Shown here: positions 1-11,599 of the stretch, piece by piece
Numbering within the stretch: the stretch's first letter is position 1
How the letters are laid out: every line of letters starts with the position of its first letter
DNA from: Pseudocercospora fijiensis CIRAD86
Taxonomy: Eukaryota; Ascomycota; Dothideomycetes; Mycosphaerellales; Mycosphaerellaceae
NCBI RefSeq assembly: GCF_000340215.1
Contig: NW_006921532.1
Span: 3,609,126-3,673,125 of the forward strand
Direction: 5' to 3'
DNA: 64,000 nucleotides
Notes under the pieces: generated by a model
What the model saw: the letters and a program-made list of their open reading frames with translations, nothing else
The model's database searches: none
Told to the model about the DNA's origin: nothing
Program-made: the position numbers and the translations under genes

Positions 1-1180
1 AGGATTTTGAAGTCTACTTACTATAGCGTTCGTAATAGTACTTACTATTACCGTTCTAAATTAGACCTACTATACGCGTTCCGGATAGTACTTACTCTAC
101 GCGTTCCGGATAAGACTTAGTATAAGCGTTTCGGATTAGAATTACTATATAGCGCGTTCTAAATAAAACTTAGTATAGGCGTTATAGATAGTAGTACTAA
201 CAGGTAGCGCTCCGGATTAGACTTACTATACGCCTTCTTAATAGTACTTAGTATTGTAAGCGTTCTAAATTAGACCTATTATAGGCGTTATAGATGATAG
301 TTAGCTTATCCTACGCGTTCCGGATAGTACTACTCGCTATAGATATTCTATAGAGTACTCGTAGTAGGCGTTATATAGGCCCTATAGGGTATTCGCTATA
401 AATAGTTCGAATGCTATTTAACTATAGGCGTTTTAGATAGTATTTGCTATAAGCGTTCCGGATAGTACTACTCGCTATAGGCCTTCCGGATAGTGCTTAG
501 TATAAGTATTTAGTTTCGGATTAGACTTAGTCTTACTTTATACATTCCGGATAAGACTTTCTATAAGCGTTTCGGATTAGACTTGCGTATAGTATACGCC
601 TTCCGGTTTATATCGGACCAACTATACTAAGCGTTTAAAATAAGGCTTGTCCTACGCGTTCTATATAGTACTACTCGCTATAGGTATTCTATAGAGTACT
701 CGCTATAGGCGTCTTTAGTAGTATTTTCTATAGGTGTTTCGGATATAACTTGCTATAGGTATTCTAAATAGCACTTACTATAGGTATTTTAGATAGTCCT
801 ACTTGCTATAGGCGTTCTTAGTAGTACCTGCTATTAGCGTTCCGAATTAGACTTACTATACGCGTTCCGGATAGTATCTACTCTACGCGTTTCGGATAAG
901 ACTTAGTATAGGCGTTTCGGATTAGAATTGCTATATAGCGCGTTCTAAATAGAACTTAGTATAAGCGTTATAGATAGTAGTACTAACTATTAGCGCTCCG
1001 GATTAGACTTGCTATACGCGTTCCGAATAGTACTTACTAAGTTACTATTATAAACGTTCTAAATCAGACTTTCTATAGGCGTTATAGATAGTAGTTAGCT
1101 TGTCCTACGCGTTCCGGTCCCCGGATAGTACTACTCGCTATAGGTATTCTATAGAGTACTCGCTATAGGCGTTTTATAGG
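1..1180. repeat. RIP-mutated minisatellite array, left block
   Basis: The block consists of diverged tandem units of about 25-28 bp built around a core like gcgttccggatagtactta. No open reading frame is present. CpA and TpG are almost absent and TpA is very common, the signature of repeat-induced point mutation. A recognisable landmark (tatatagcgcgttct) occurs near 146 and 932 and again three times in the right block, so the short units are organised in a longer repeat of about 0.8-1.1 kb. The stretch from about 13 to 260 is nearly identical to about 7935-8190. The array runs off the left end of the window, so its full size is unknown. It could be pericentromeric, subtelomeric or an interstitial heterochromatic island; the sequence does not decide. 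Confidence 0.85.
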
Positions 1181-1320
1181 GTACTTACGGCCCCTTTAGG
1201 CTTACTACGGCTTAAAATAAGCTAAAAGCCGACTCTACTCAGCTATAGCCGAGGAACTTTAAAATTTCTTAGTTTACGAGCGGTTCGGAGATTATAGGAG
1301 TCGTAGTATATAGTTCGTAA
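1181..1320. repeat. Non-satellite island flanking the LINE, with part of a 41-bp duplication
   Basis: The satellite pattern stops near 1180 and a different AT-rich sequence follows. It ends in a segment (about 1280-1320) containing gcggttcggagatt and cgtagtatatagttcgtaa. A very similar segment follows the LINE at about 5320-5357, so a unit of roughly 41 bp was tandemly duplicated here before or at insertion. The island resumes at about 5320-5450 on the other side of the element. Confidence 0.6.
1309..1320. repeat. Target-site duplication of the LINE, left copy
   Basis: The 12-mer tatagttcgtaa directly precedes the element and is repeated exactly right after its ATCT-rich tail at 5308-5319. 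A direct repeat of this size is what target-primed reverse transcription leaves. Confidence 0.7.
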
Positions 1321-4300
1321 ATTGTGCAGGGGAGCACTAGGTTAAAGAATGCAAAGCATACAAGGGAGAAGCAAGATGTGTATGCTGTACCAAAAGACAT
1401 CTCTCTTAGGCGAAGGAATGCCTAGTAAGAATACAGGCAGCTAGGAAAGCGAAGGAAGCTAGAATCAATACACTAAAAAGATACACAACAAGCTAGGGCA
1501 GCTAGGTATAGAAGCAACCTAGCCAAGTGCTACAAAAGAGGTCTAGGCAAGATAATAGGTTCACATTTAGGGCCTTACTAGCATAAGAGAGTCACTAGCA
1601 ACTAGGGAGACTAAGATACCTTAATATTATAGGAAAGGAAGTAGGGCAGACAAAGCTTAGTCAAATATTAGTCTAAAGTGAGGGAAGACTAAAGGAAAAC
1701 TTATAGGGAAATAATATAGATGAAACCTAATAAACATTGCAACATTACTAAATATTATACAGTATAATATTAATAAGAGCAAAGACAAGGTACAGAGGAG
1801 CTTCCTTTAAGCACTGAACCTAAAAGAACATTACATTATTGCAATCTAAGAGCCCTAGCTTAACCTATATATAAAGAGACTAGCAACAGTTAAAGACCTA
1901 AGATACTACCCAATTATCTACAACTAGGGAGCCCTAAGGACATACATCTATATTAGCAAGGAGATAGATATAGAAACCTAGCAGGCTATACTATAGGAGG
2001 ATAGGGACCTAACATTAGTTTAAGTAGAGACATCCTAAGGTATACTCTAAGTCTACTATATATACAACCTACTACTAGACTCAAGAAGCAGTACCTAACT
2101 AAAAACCCTAGAAAGACTACTTAGAGTTATCTAGGGGAACACCTACTAAATCCTACTTAGGGATTTCAACCTCTACTACCCCCTTTAGGGCTTAGACTTT
2201 ACCTTAGCTTACTACTTCCTAGCAGGAAGACTAATTAATATATTAGAGAGGGAAGGAATAGAAATTGTTACCTAAAGGGACTAATTACTTAGGAGGTAAG
2301 AGGAAGCAGCAGTATACTAGACCTATGCTTTGCATTATACTAGATTAGGAACAGGATTACAAGATGCAGGGTCAACTAGGAACTAGAAGAATTATCAGAC
2401 TACTTCCCGGTATAGATTAAGCTAAATGTCTAAGCTAATTAGGAAAGGGAACCAGAGGAGAAGCTTAACTAGAAAGGTACCTAATAGGGCAGGATTAGGG
2501 AGGAACTAGAAAGGGACCTAAAACTAGAGGAACTCTTAACAAAGTATCTACTAAGGCTAGAGGACATTAATAAGGCAGTAGAAGAACTAACAGGAATCCT
2601 AAAATAGGTAGCTAGAAAGCATACCCTAGCAAAGAAACATTTACTATACTAGCAACTATACTAGACTAGTAAGTATACAAGGAAGGTTAAAGCAGTAAGG
2701 AAGGCTAGGAGACAGTAGATACAAACCTACACCTAGGAAGCATAGGACAACTATAACAAAGCCTGCTAGGAAAAGAAGATCTAGATTAAGAAAGACAAGA
2801 TATAAGAATAGAGATCTATAATAGGAATAATTATAAAGAAACCAGAGGAGATATAGAGGATAGCTAAATAGGCAAGGAGACCTAAACAGGATAAGGACAT
2901 GCTACCACAATTCCCGGACATTATAGACTAATAAGGACAAATATAGACTACAATAGAAGGGAAAGTAAGAGCCCTAAGCTACCACTTCTTCTATAGAGAA
3001 GTACAAGCAGAACTATTAGATATCAAGGAGAAAGACTAGGAGACTCTACTACTAGGCATACTAAGAGATACCTAGGTTAAACCCGAAACCATTAAAAGGA
3101 TCCTACAGAAAATTCTAGGTAATAAGGCACTAGGAGAAGATAAGATCTATAACAAACTCCTAAAAGCATATAGGAAGGGGCTAGCCCTAGCACTAGCTAA
3201 TATCTTTTTATAAAGCCTAGCACTAGGATACTACCTAAGACTATTTAGGAAGTCCCTAACAGTAGTGCTAAGGAAGCCTTAGAAGGAAGACTACATATAG
3301 CTTAAGGCCTACAGACCAATAGCCCTACTTAATACAATAGGCAAGGTGCTAGAAAAAATTGTCGCTAAAAGGCTAACAACCTTTGCCGAGGAAAGGAACA
3401 TCCTTCCTAAAGGCTAGATAGGAGGAAGAAAGAAGAGGTTAATACTAATAGCTATAGAACTAATCACAGAACAGATCAAGCATATCTAGTACTATAGTTA
3501 AAACTAGGTAGCAACCCTCCTCTCCCTAGACATCTTAGGAGCCTTTAACAATATCTCCTATAAAAGGCTCCTATATATACTTAAATAGAAAGCTATACTA
3601 AACTGGATAGTCCAATTCATCTAGTCCTTCCTATAGGAAAGATCAATACAGCTTATTCTAGGCAAATTCAAATTAGACCCAATGCTAACTAAAAAGGGAA
3701 TTCCCTAAGGATTAACACTCTCCCTAATCCTCTTCCTTATCTTTATAGCAGACCTACTCCTACTCCTAGAATCAAAAAACACATTAGTATTAGGGTTTAT
3801 AGATAACACAAACATCCTAGCCTAGTCTAAGATAATAGAAACTAACTGCAAGATCCTAGAAGAGAAGCACTAAGAGTATAAAAAATAGGCAAGGAGGTAT
3901 AGAGTAAAATTCGCCCTAGAAAAGTACTAGCTTATCTACTTTAGCAAGGCTAAATTAACCTATAATATAAAGCAATCAATCACTATCTAAGGCTTTAAAA
4001 CCTAACTATTAGCAGAGCTTAGGGTACTAGGGATCTAGCTAGATCCAAAACTGAATTAGGGACTATAAGTAAAGAAGGCAAAGTAGAGGGCAGATGCCAA
4101 TATACAATCCATTAATAGGCTTATAGCCTCTATATAGGGGGCTATATTCGAGAAAGCCAAAGTTATATACAAAGCAATTGTCAAGCTAGCAATACTATAT
4201 AGAGCATAGATATAGACAGCCTAGGAGAAAACACTAAAGAGGATTGAGCAACTAGTTAGTAGGTCCTAAACCTAAAGCCTAAAGAAAATCCTAGGAGCAT

Positions 4301-5307
4301 ATAAAACTATACTAACAAGGGTAGTGGAAATAGAATTAGGGATCCTACTAGTTAAACAATACTTTAAGGGACTAAGACACTAATATATAGTAAAGACAAT
4401 AGAATACCTAGCCTAATAGACTATTCAAAAGGCACTAGACAAGATAAAAGCCTAATGTATTAGGACTAGGAGGCGAGACAGACTACAAATAACTCCCTAG
4501 AAAGTCAAAGACCTAGAGTAATATAGAGTCTTAACAAGAGAAATGCTAGAGAAAGAGCTTTAGAGACTAAATACAAGGCTAAAGGAAGATAAGCTAAAGG
4601 GAGAGAAACAAAGCCTAGCAGAATCAATTGCTAGATACCTATAGGAGCAGGAATAGAACAAAACATAAGTTAGACTAGGAACCCTAAAGGCACTAATCAA
4701 ATTTAGTCAACATAACTACTAGCTCTATAAGAACCTAAATAGGGCCGAGGCAAGCCTAGCTATCTAAATCAGATCTAAACACATTAGACTTAGATCTTAC
4801 CTATTTAGAAGAAACGTCCTAGGAATTGAAAGCAGAGCTTGCTAATATAGCTACCAATCTTAGAACCCTAAGTATATACTGCTAGTCTACCCTTAATAGT
4901 TAGAAGGTAGAAGTAATTAGAGACTAAAAGCAATAGAAAGGGAATACGACAAGCTAATCTAGAGCAAAGAAGACCTAAAGAGGATAGTAAAGTAGATTAT
5001 CAAACAGGGATTTATACAACAATTCGCACTAGTAAGGGAAACTAAGGAGTAGATAAGAAGGAGGGAAGAAGAGGGGGAAAGAAGGGCAGAGTAGTAGGCA
5101 AAGTAGTTAGAGGGTAACAACTATAATACTAGTATACCCTAGAGGAAGGAAAACAAGGAAACGAGGAAGATTAACACTTATAAATAGGATAGGAGGGAGG
5201 TTTTTACTAACTAAGTTGGTTTCCTACCTAAAACAATACATAGAAACAGACCTACATAGGCCGAAAGGCACTACAATAGGCAAATGAAATATCTATCTAT
5301 CTATCTA
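1321..5307 (+). mobile_element. Dead LINE (non-LTR) retrotransposon, RIP-mutated, Tad/I-like architecture
   Basis: About 4.0 kb, plus-strand sense, no intact frame; nearly every break is a TAG or TAA. Relics appear in LINE order. An endonuclease-like D-F-N-L-Y-Y-P-L-stop-G lies at about 2162 (family consensus GDFNxHHPxWG). Reverse transcriptase relics include I-P-stop-G at about 3700 (consensus IPQG) and F-I-D-N-T-N at 3796 (consensus FxDDxN, with the second Asp changed to Asn). A Cys-rich piece near 4838-4890 resembles the C-terminal knuckle after RNase H. The element ends in an (ATCT)n-like tail at about 5290-5307 and is flanked by a 12-bp direct repeat. No clear gag-like ORF1 is visible, so the copy may be 5'-truncated. 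Family placement is inference. The Trp-to-stop and Asp-to-Asn changes fit TpG to TpA mutation, i.e. RIP on the minus strand. Confidence 0.85.
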
Positions 5308-5319
5308 TATAGTTCGTAA
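5308..5319. repeat. Target-site duplication of the LINE, right copy
   Basis: Exact second copy of tatagttcgtaa, immediately after the ATCT-rich 3' tail of the element. It overlaps the tail by a few ambiguous bases (tata), so the boundary is uncertain by about 3 bp. Confidence 0.7.
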
Positions 5320-5450
5320 GCGGTTCGGAGATTGTAGGAGTCGCAGTATATATCGTAAGGCTACGATAGTATTATTTCCGATGCTATATCGGTCGTTTAT
5401 ACCTAATCCGGCGGTATTTGCTCGAGGCGGTATACTCGAAAGGCTTAGCC
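5320..5450. repeat. Non-satellite island right of the LINE
   Basis: Continuation of the sequence interrupted by the LINE. It begins with the second copy of the roughly 41-bp motif (gcggttcggagattgtagg), one or two C/T and G/A differences from the left copy, then unique AT/CG-rich sequence until the satellite resumes near 5450. No coding potential. Confidence 0.55.
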
Positions 5451-8400
5451 TACGCGTTTCGGATAGTACTACTCGCTATAGATATTCTATAGAGTACTCG
5501 CTATAGGCGCTTTATAAGGTACTCGTAGTAGGCGTTATATAAGGTACTCGCTATAAGTAGTTCGAATACTATTTAGTAACTATAGGCGTTTTGGATAGTA
5601 TCTACTATAAGCGTTCCGGAAAGTACTACTCGCTAAAGATATCTCGGATAATTATCGCTATAAGCGTTTCGAATATTACTACTCGCTATAAGCGTTTTTA
5701 GCAGTATTTGCTATAGGCGTTTCGGGCGTTTTGGATTAGACTTACTATAGGTATTCTAAATAGCACTTGCTATAGGTATTTTAGATAGTACTACTTGCTT
5801 TAAGCGTTCTTAGTAGTACTTACTATTAGCGTTCCGAATTAGACTTGCTATATACGTTCCGGATAGTACTTACTCTACGCGTTCCGGATAAGACTTAGTA
5901 TAAGCGTTTCGGATTAGAATTGCTATATAGCGCGTTCTGAATAGAACTTAGTATAGGCGTTTTAGATAGTAGTGCTAACTGTTAGCGCTCTGGATTAGAC
6001 TTACTATACGCGTTCCGAATAGTACTTACTATTATAAGTGCTCTAAGTTAGCCTTACTATAGGCGTTGTTAGTAACAGTTAGCTTATTCTACGCGTTCCG
6101 GATAGTACTGCTCGCTATAGATGTTCTATAGAGTACTCGCTATAGGCGTTCTATAGGGTACTTAGAGTAGGCGTTATATAGGGTACTCGCTATAGATAGT
6201 TCGAATGCTGTTTAACTATAGGCGTTTTAGATAGTACTTACTATAAGCGTTCCGGATAGTGCTGCTCGCTATAGTCTTAGCCTATAGGCCTTCCGGATAG
6301 TGCTTAATATAAGTATTTAGTTTCGGATTAGACTTAGACTTAATTTATACATTCCGGATAAGACTTTCTATAAGCGTTTTAGATTAGACTTAGTATACGC
6401 GTTCCGGTTTATATAGGACTAACTATACTAAGCGTTTAAAATAAGGCTTGTCCTACCGACTCCTACGCGTTCCGTATAGTACTACTCGCTATAGGTGTTC
6501 TATAGAGTGCTCGCTATAGGCGTTTTATAAGGTACTCGTAGTAGGCGTTATATAGGGTGTCCGCTAAAAGTAGTTCTAATGCTATTTACTATAGCCTACA
6601 GGCGTTTTAGATAGTATTTGCCATAGGCGTTCCGGATAGTGCTACTCGCTATAGATATCTCGGATAGTTACCGCTACAAGCGTTTCGAATAATACTACTC
6701 GCTATAAGCGTTTTTAGTAGCATTTACTACAGGCGTTTTAGATACAACTTGCAACAAGCATTCTAAACAGTACTTACTACAGGTATTTTAGAAAGTACTA
6801 CTTGCTACAGGCGTTCTTAGCAGTACTTACCATTAGCGTTCTACATTAGACTTACTACACGCGTTTCGGATAGTACTTGCTATACGCGTTCCGGATAAGA
6901 CTTAGTATAGGCGATCCGTATTAGAGTTACTATATAGCGCGTTCTAAACAAAACTTAGTATAGGCGTTACAGACAGTAGTACTAACTGTTAGCGCTCCGG
7001 ATTAGACTTACTATACGCGTTCCGAATAGTACTTAGTATTATAAGCGTTCTAAATTAGAATTCCTATAGTTGTTTTCGATTAAAGTTGCTATAAGCGTTT
7101 TAAATTAGACTTACTATACGCCTTGTAGGCAGTACTTGCTGTAAGTGTTCCGACTCGGAAAGAACTACTTACTACAGATATTTCGAATAGTACTCGCTAT
7201 AGGTATTCCGGATAGCAATTACTATAGGCGCATTCCGGCTCGCTATAGGCGTTTTTTAGGGCACTCGTAGTAGGCGTTATATAGGGTACTTGCTACAAAT
7301 AGTTCGAATACTATTTAGCTATAGGCGTTTTAGATAGTATTTGCTATAAGCGTTCCGGATAGTACTACTCGCTTTAGGCCTTCCGGGTAGTACCTAATAT
7401 AAGTATTTAGTTTCGGATTAGACTTAGACTTACTATATATATTCCGGATAAGACTTTCTATAAGCGTTTTAAATTAGACTTGCTATACGCGTTCCGGCCT
7501 ATATAGGACTAACTATACTAAGCGTTTAAAATAAGGCTTATCCTACGCGTTCCGGATAGTACTACTCGCTATAGGTATTCTATAGAGTACTCGCTATAGG
7601 CGTTTTATAAGGTACTCGTAGTAGGCGTTATATAGGGTACTTAGCGCTCGCTATAAGCAGTTCGAATACCTATAATCGTTTCGGATTAGACTTGCTATAC
7701 GCGTTCCGGTTTATATAGAACGAACTATACTAAGCGTTTAAAATAAGGCTTGTTCTACGCGTTCCGGATAGTACTACTCGCTATAGATATCTTAGATAGT
7801 TACCGCTATAGGCGTTTCGAATATTACTACTCGCTATAGGCGTTTTTAGTAGTATTTACTATAAGCGTTTCGGATATAACTTGCTATAAGTATTCTAAAT
7901 AGTACTTACTATAGGTATTTTAGAAAGTACTACTTACTATAAGCGTTCGTAATAGTACTTACTATTACCGTTCCGAATTAGACCTACTATACGCGTTCCG
8001 GATAGTACTTACTCTACGCGTTCCGGATAAGACTTAGTATAAGCGTTTCGGATTAGAATTACTATATAGCGCGTTCTAAATAAAACTTAGTATAGGCGTT
8101 ATAGATAGTAGTACTAACTATTAGCGCTCCGGATTAGACTTACTATACGCGTTCCGAATAGTACTTAGTATTATAAGCGTTCTAAATAAGAATCCCTATA
8201 AGTGTTTTAGATTAAAATTACTATAGGCGTTTTAGATTAGACTTAGTATCCGCCTTATAGGTAGTACTTACTATACGCCTTATAGGTAGTACTTACTATA
8301 AGCGTTCTAACTCGGAAAGAACTACTTACTATAGATATTTCGAATAGTACTCGCTATAGGTATTCCGGATAGTAATTACTATAGGCATATTCCGGAAGTA

Positions 8401-8640
8401 GTTACTATAGATATTTCAGACTATCTTGCTATAAGCGTTCCTAATAGTGCTCGCTATAAGCGTTTCTAAATAGTGCTTTCTAATATCTATAACGCGTTCC
8501 GGATTAATATTACTTTTTAGTATTAGCGTTTTAGATATAACTTACTATACGCGTTTTAGATTAGGCCTACTATAGGCGTCTAGATAAGACTTTAGCTACT
8601 CGTCGCCTTAGGCTTCTCGTATAGCTCTTCGAGCTATATA
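5451..8640. repeat. RIP-mutated minisatellite array, right block
   Basis: Same 25-28 bp units and higher-order pattern as the left block. The landmark tatatagcgcgttct (with small changes) lies near 5924, 6931 and 8063, giving spacings of about 1007 and 1132 bp. Subtracting the LINE plus one target-site copy (3999 bp) from the 932-to-5924 distance leaves about 993 bp, so the LINE entered an existing higher-order unit. A patch at about 6675-6975 keeps many CpA dinucleotides that are TpA elsewhere. The array ends near 8640, just after a perfect 8-bp inverted repeat with a 3-nt loop at 8620-8638. Composition then switches to normal genic DNA. Confidence 0.85.
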
Positions 8641-9308
8641 AGCCCTAGTGGTATGATGGTAAGCAGGCGTGGCCCCTGGGTGGCTTCCATTTCGGAACCC
8701 GCCTGCGGAAACCCCAGAACAGCGCGAAAGAAGTGCGATTATTATTATTATACAACATTCGGTTCTGTTTTTGCGTCAAATTAACCTTCTTCAGGGCCCT
8801 GAGTCCCTGACACTCATCGAACATGGCAGGCAGAGTCAGAGAGACGAGCGGAGCCGAAAGAAGGCATCTGATGAGATGGGTTTATTGATTACAGGAAAGC
8901 AGAGGGCGTTCAAAGTCATTCGGCGCCGTGAAAGCCAACGGAGCCGACGCTTTGCGACGCTGGTGCCCCTCGTCATTGTTGTGGCCTGTGAAACTGTATT
9001 CACCCACCAGTTGATAGGGCTCATACAAACGCGCATGGCTCGCGTTTGCAGCTCCTTTGCGACTCCCTTGGACCATGTAGCCGGTATCCTTGACCATCCT
9101 TATACCTCCCATCCTTTCCTTTCACCCCGGCATTGCGACGAGCTCATCTGCCGTTGCAAAGCATGCCCACAGCCATGCCTCCACTCCAGGTCCCTCCCTA
9201 TATGAGCTCAATAATGCGCTGGACTGATATCATGTTGGGTGCATCCGTCAAACTAGAAAGACCCTCCTCCTCCCGGACTTCAACTCCCTCCAACAAGCCA
9301 TTTCAACC
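8641..9308. other. Spacer between repeat block and first gene; P450 promoter region
   Basis: About 670 bp of ordinary-composition sequence. A 178-codon open frame lies here (8669-9205, plus) but starts at GTG, has no recognisable domain and has an unconvincing composition, so I do not call it. The piece at about 8645-8668 recalls a tRNA A-box but no B-box or acceptor stem follows. It presumably holds the promoter and 5' UTR of the P450 gene starting at 9309. Confidence 0.5.
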
Positions 9309-11155
9309 ATGGCTGCTCTCGAAATCGACAGCCGCGACAGTATCGTCCTAATAGCTTATCAAATGCTGAAGACATATTGGCTTCTGTTAATACCTACCAT
9401 TTTGCTTGTGCGTTTCCTTTACTATCGATACGCCTCTTCACTGAGGCATTACCCTGGTCCTATACTTGCTTCCGGCAGCAGGGCCTGGAAAGGTGGCTAA
9501 CTCGCTGTCTTATGAGCCTCTTCGAGATGCTGATCAGAAGCAGTATGGAGCGTTTGGTCTGGACACACGGAAATCGACCACATCAAAGTCCATGAGAAAT
9601 ATGGACCCGTGGTGCGCATCGCTCCAAATGAGCTCTCTTTCGCATCGCCCCTTGTAGCCAAAGAGGTCCTCTCCGCTGGGAAGGGTTTTCATAAGACCGA
9701 TTTCTATGGTGTCTTCCCGCCACCCGAGAATCCAGACATTTTCACCGAAACTCGTGAGGCGGTCCACGCGGCAAAGAAACGCTATGCTGCCAATCCTTAC
9801 AGCATGGCCACTATGTAAGTATATCAAATGGTGTAAGACATGCCGCCGCCCAGTGGCAACATCTGGAGCCGCCGTCTACGACACAGTAGGCTGGTGTCAG
9901 CCTTTGCTTTTGGGGCCGACCAGCTTTCTTTTTGAGACCCATGCTGATCCTCGTACCCTTCGCTTTTAGGCATACAATGGCCCACTATATCGAAGACACT
10001 GAACGTCTATTCGCGAAGAAGCTGGATGCGATGTGCGCTTCCAAGGATCAGTACTGCAATTTTGGAAATTGGCTTCACTATTTCGCCTTCGACGTTCTTG
10101 GTGAGATTGCTTTCTCTCGGAAGTTTGGGTTCCTTGAGTCCGGATACGATCTCGAAAAGGCGATCAAGACGATCGATGACATGCAGTGGTATGACGGGAT
10201 CATAGGTCAAATTCCCGAATGGGACTTTGCATTCAGGCGCAATCCGCTGTGGAAGCTGATACCATCCTTGAACACTGCCAACTTCTTGATCACGCGGATG
10301 GCATTGCAAGAGATGGATCAGCGGAAAAAGCTCGGAAGCAAAGAGCTGGGTCGAAAGGACTTGCTGTCGCAACTCTTTGCTGCTCACGAGAAGGCGCCGG
10401 ACGTCTTCAAGGAGGGCGATGTGTTCGCTGTCGCCCACGGCGCCATGTAAGCAAGACGCAAGAGCGAAGACTGAAGCATACTGACTTGATCAGATTTGCT
10501 GGGTCCGACTCCACCGCATCTACCATGCAGAGTTTCACCCACTGTGTCCTGCGCGATCCACGGATATATGCCAAGCTGCAGAAAGAGCTCGATGAAGCCA
10601 CGGCGTCGGGAAGACTCTCGGAAATGCCGCAGTGGAACGAAGCACAAGCGCTGCCATACTTTCAAGCCTGTCTCAACGAGGCGATGCGCCTCCGCCCGGC
10701 GGTTGGTCTTGACATCACACGGCTGATCCCCGCCGAAGGTGCTGAAATCGATGGCCACAAGCTTCCCGGAGGCACCAGGGTGGCTCTGAATGCATGGGTG
10801 CTCCATCGCGACGAAGACATTTTCGGAATCGACTCCAAGTCGTTTCGTCCTGAGAGATGGCTGGATGGCGACGCGAAGATGATGCAGCGCTATATGTTCC
10901 AGGTAAGGCACTCTGCGACATGGGCGTGACTTGTGATGCTCTGCTCACCATCGGCACCAGTTCGGCGGCGGCGCGCATCTTTGCATTGGCAAGAATCTTG
11001 CCCTGCTGGAGATGAACAAGACACTCCCTTTGCTGTTCCGTGACTATGACTTCCAGCTGTTGCGACCGCAGGAGGAGCTGAAGTATCACTCAACGTTCTT
11101 CGTGGTTCATGAAGGGCTAGAAGTACGCATTTCCAAGAGAACAACACGACCTTGA
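9309..11155 (+). CDS. Cytochrome P450 monooxygenase, pisatin-demethylase-like
   Basis: Five exons: 9309-9492, 9544-9814, 9970-10446, 10494-10902, 10961-11155; together 511 residues, the usual length for a microsomal P450. A hydrophobic N-terminal anchor (around YWLLLIPTILLV) is followed by the hinge HYPGP. The first junction (donor GTGGCT) was chosen because it rebuilds WKVWSVWSGHTEIDHIK, typical of this group. Further P450 marks are the I-helix AGSDST (about 313-318), the K-helix ExxR within NEAMR, PERW, and the haem loop FGGGAHLCIG with ligand Cys455; His replaces the usual Arg two positions before it, which the family tolerates. Resemblance to CYP57/pisatin-demethylase-type enzymes is from memory. 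It is expected to hydroxylate or demethylate a small lipophilic substrate at the ER with a P450 reductase; the substrate cannot be inferred. It is the first gene beside the repeat block. Confidence 0.9.
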
Positions 11156-11599
11156 TATTCTCTCCCATGCCAATAGTTCAGATGTCGAGAAAGGCCATTG
11201 AACGACAAACATCAGCATAGGGGCTGCTGCCACCCTACCACAAGAGCATCGAGATCATCTTGTTCGGCGCCATAGAACCCTTAACCTCGACCCAATTCCA
11301 ACGAATGATCCACATGGCGCGCATCAAGTTCTCATTTGCTTGATTGCATTACTTTTATCTCTTTATCATTTTATCTTGACCTTTCTGGTCTTGCTCTTCT
11401 TCTAACGCCTCTACATGACAACTCCTGACCAACGAGCACAATGTGCAAACGTGCCAACTTCAAGGCCTTAGCCACGCAAGGCATATCGCGTCCCATTTAC
11501 GCCTCCACATGCCACCATACTCAAACGCCGAGCGCTATGCAGGAAAACAAAACCACGGTCATGATGCATTTCACGCTCGTAGCTTAGCAGGATGGATCC
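11156..11599. terminator. Convergent 3' spacer between P450 and eEF3
   Basis: About 440 bp between two convergent genes. The pyrimidine-rich stretch near 11340-11410 and AT-rich runs are compatible with 3' UTRs. No gene or repeat seen. Confidence 0.4.

Noticed and set aside
1..8640. CRISPR-like or phage-like interpretation of the short repeats
   Set aside because: Units are directly adjacent, diverged and without unique spacers, and all flanking genes are eukaryotic with introns.
8641..8720. tRNA-like A-box (ctagtggtatgat) just outside the satellite
   Set aside because: No matching B-box (GGTTCRANYCC), anticodon stem or acceptor stem could be formed downstream; at most a decayed tRNA-derived scrap.
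8669..9205. 178-codon plus-strand open frame
   Set aside because: It has only a GTG start, no domain, long runs of Ile from (ATT)n, and poor composition; likely chance.
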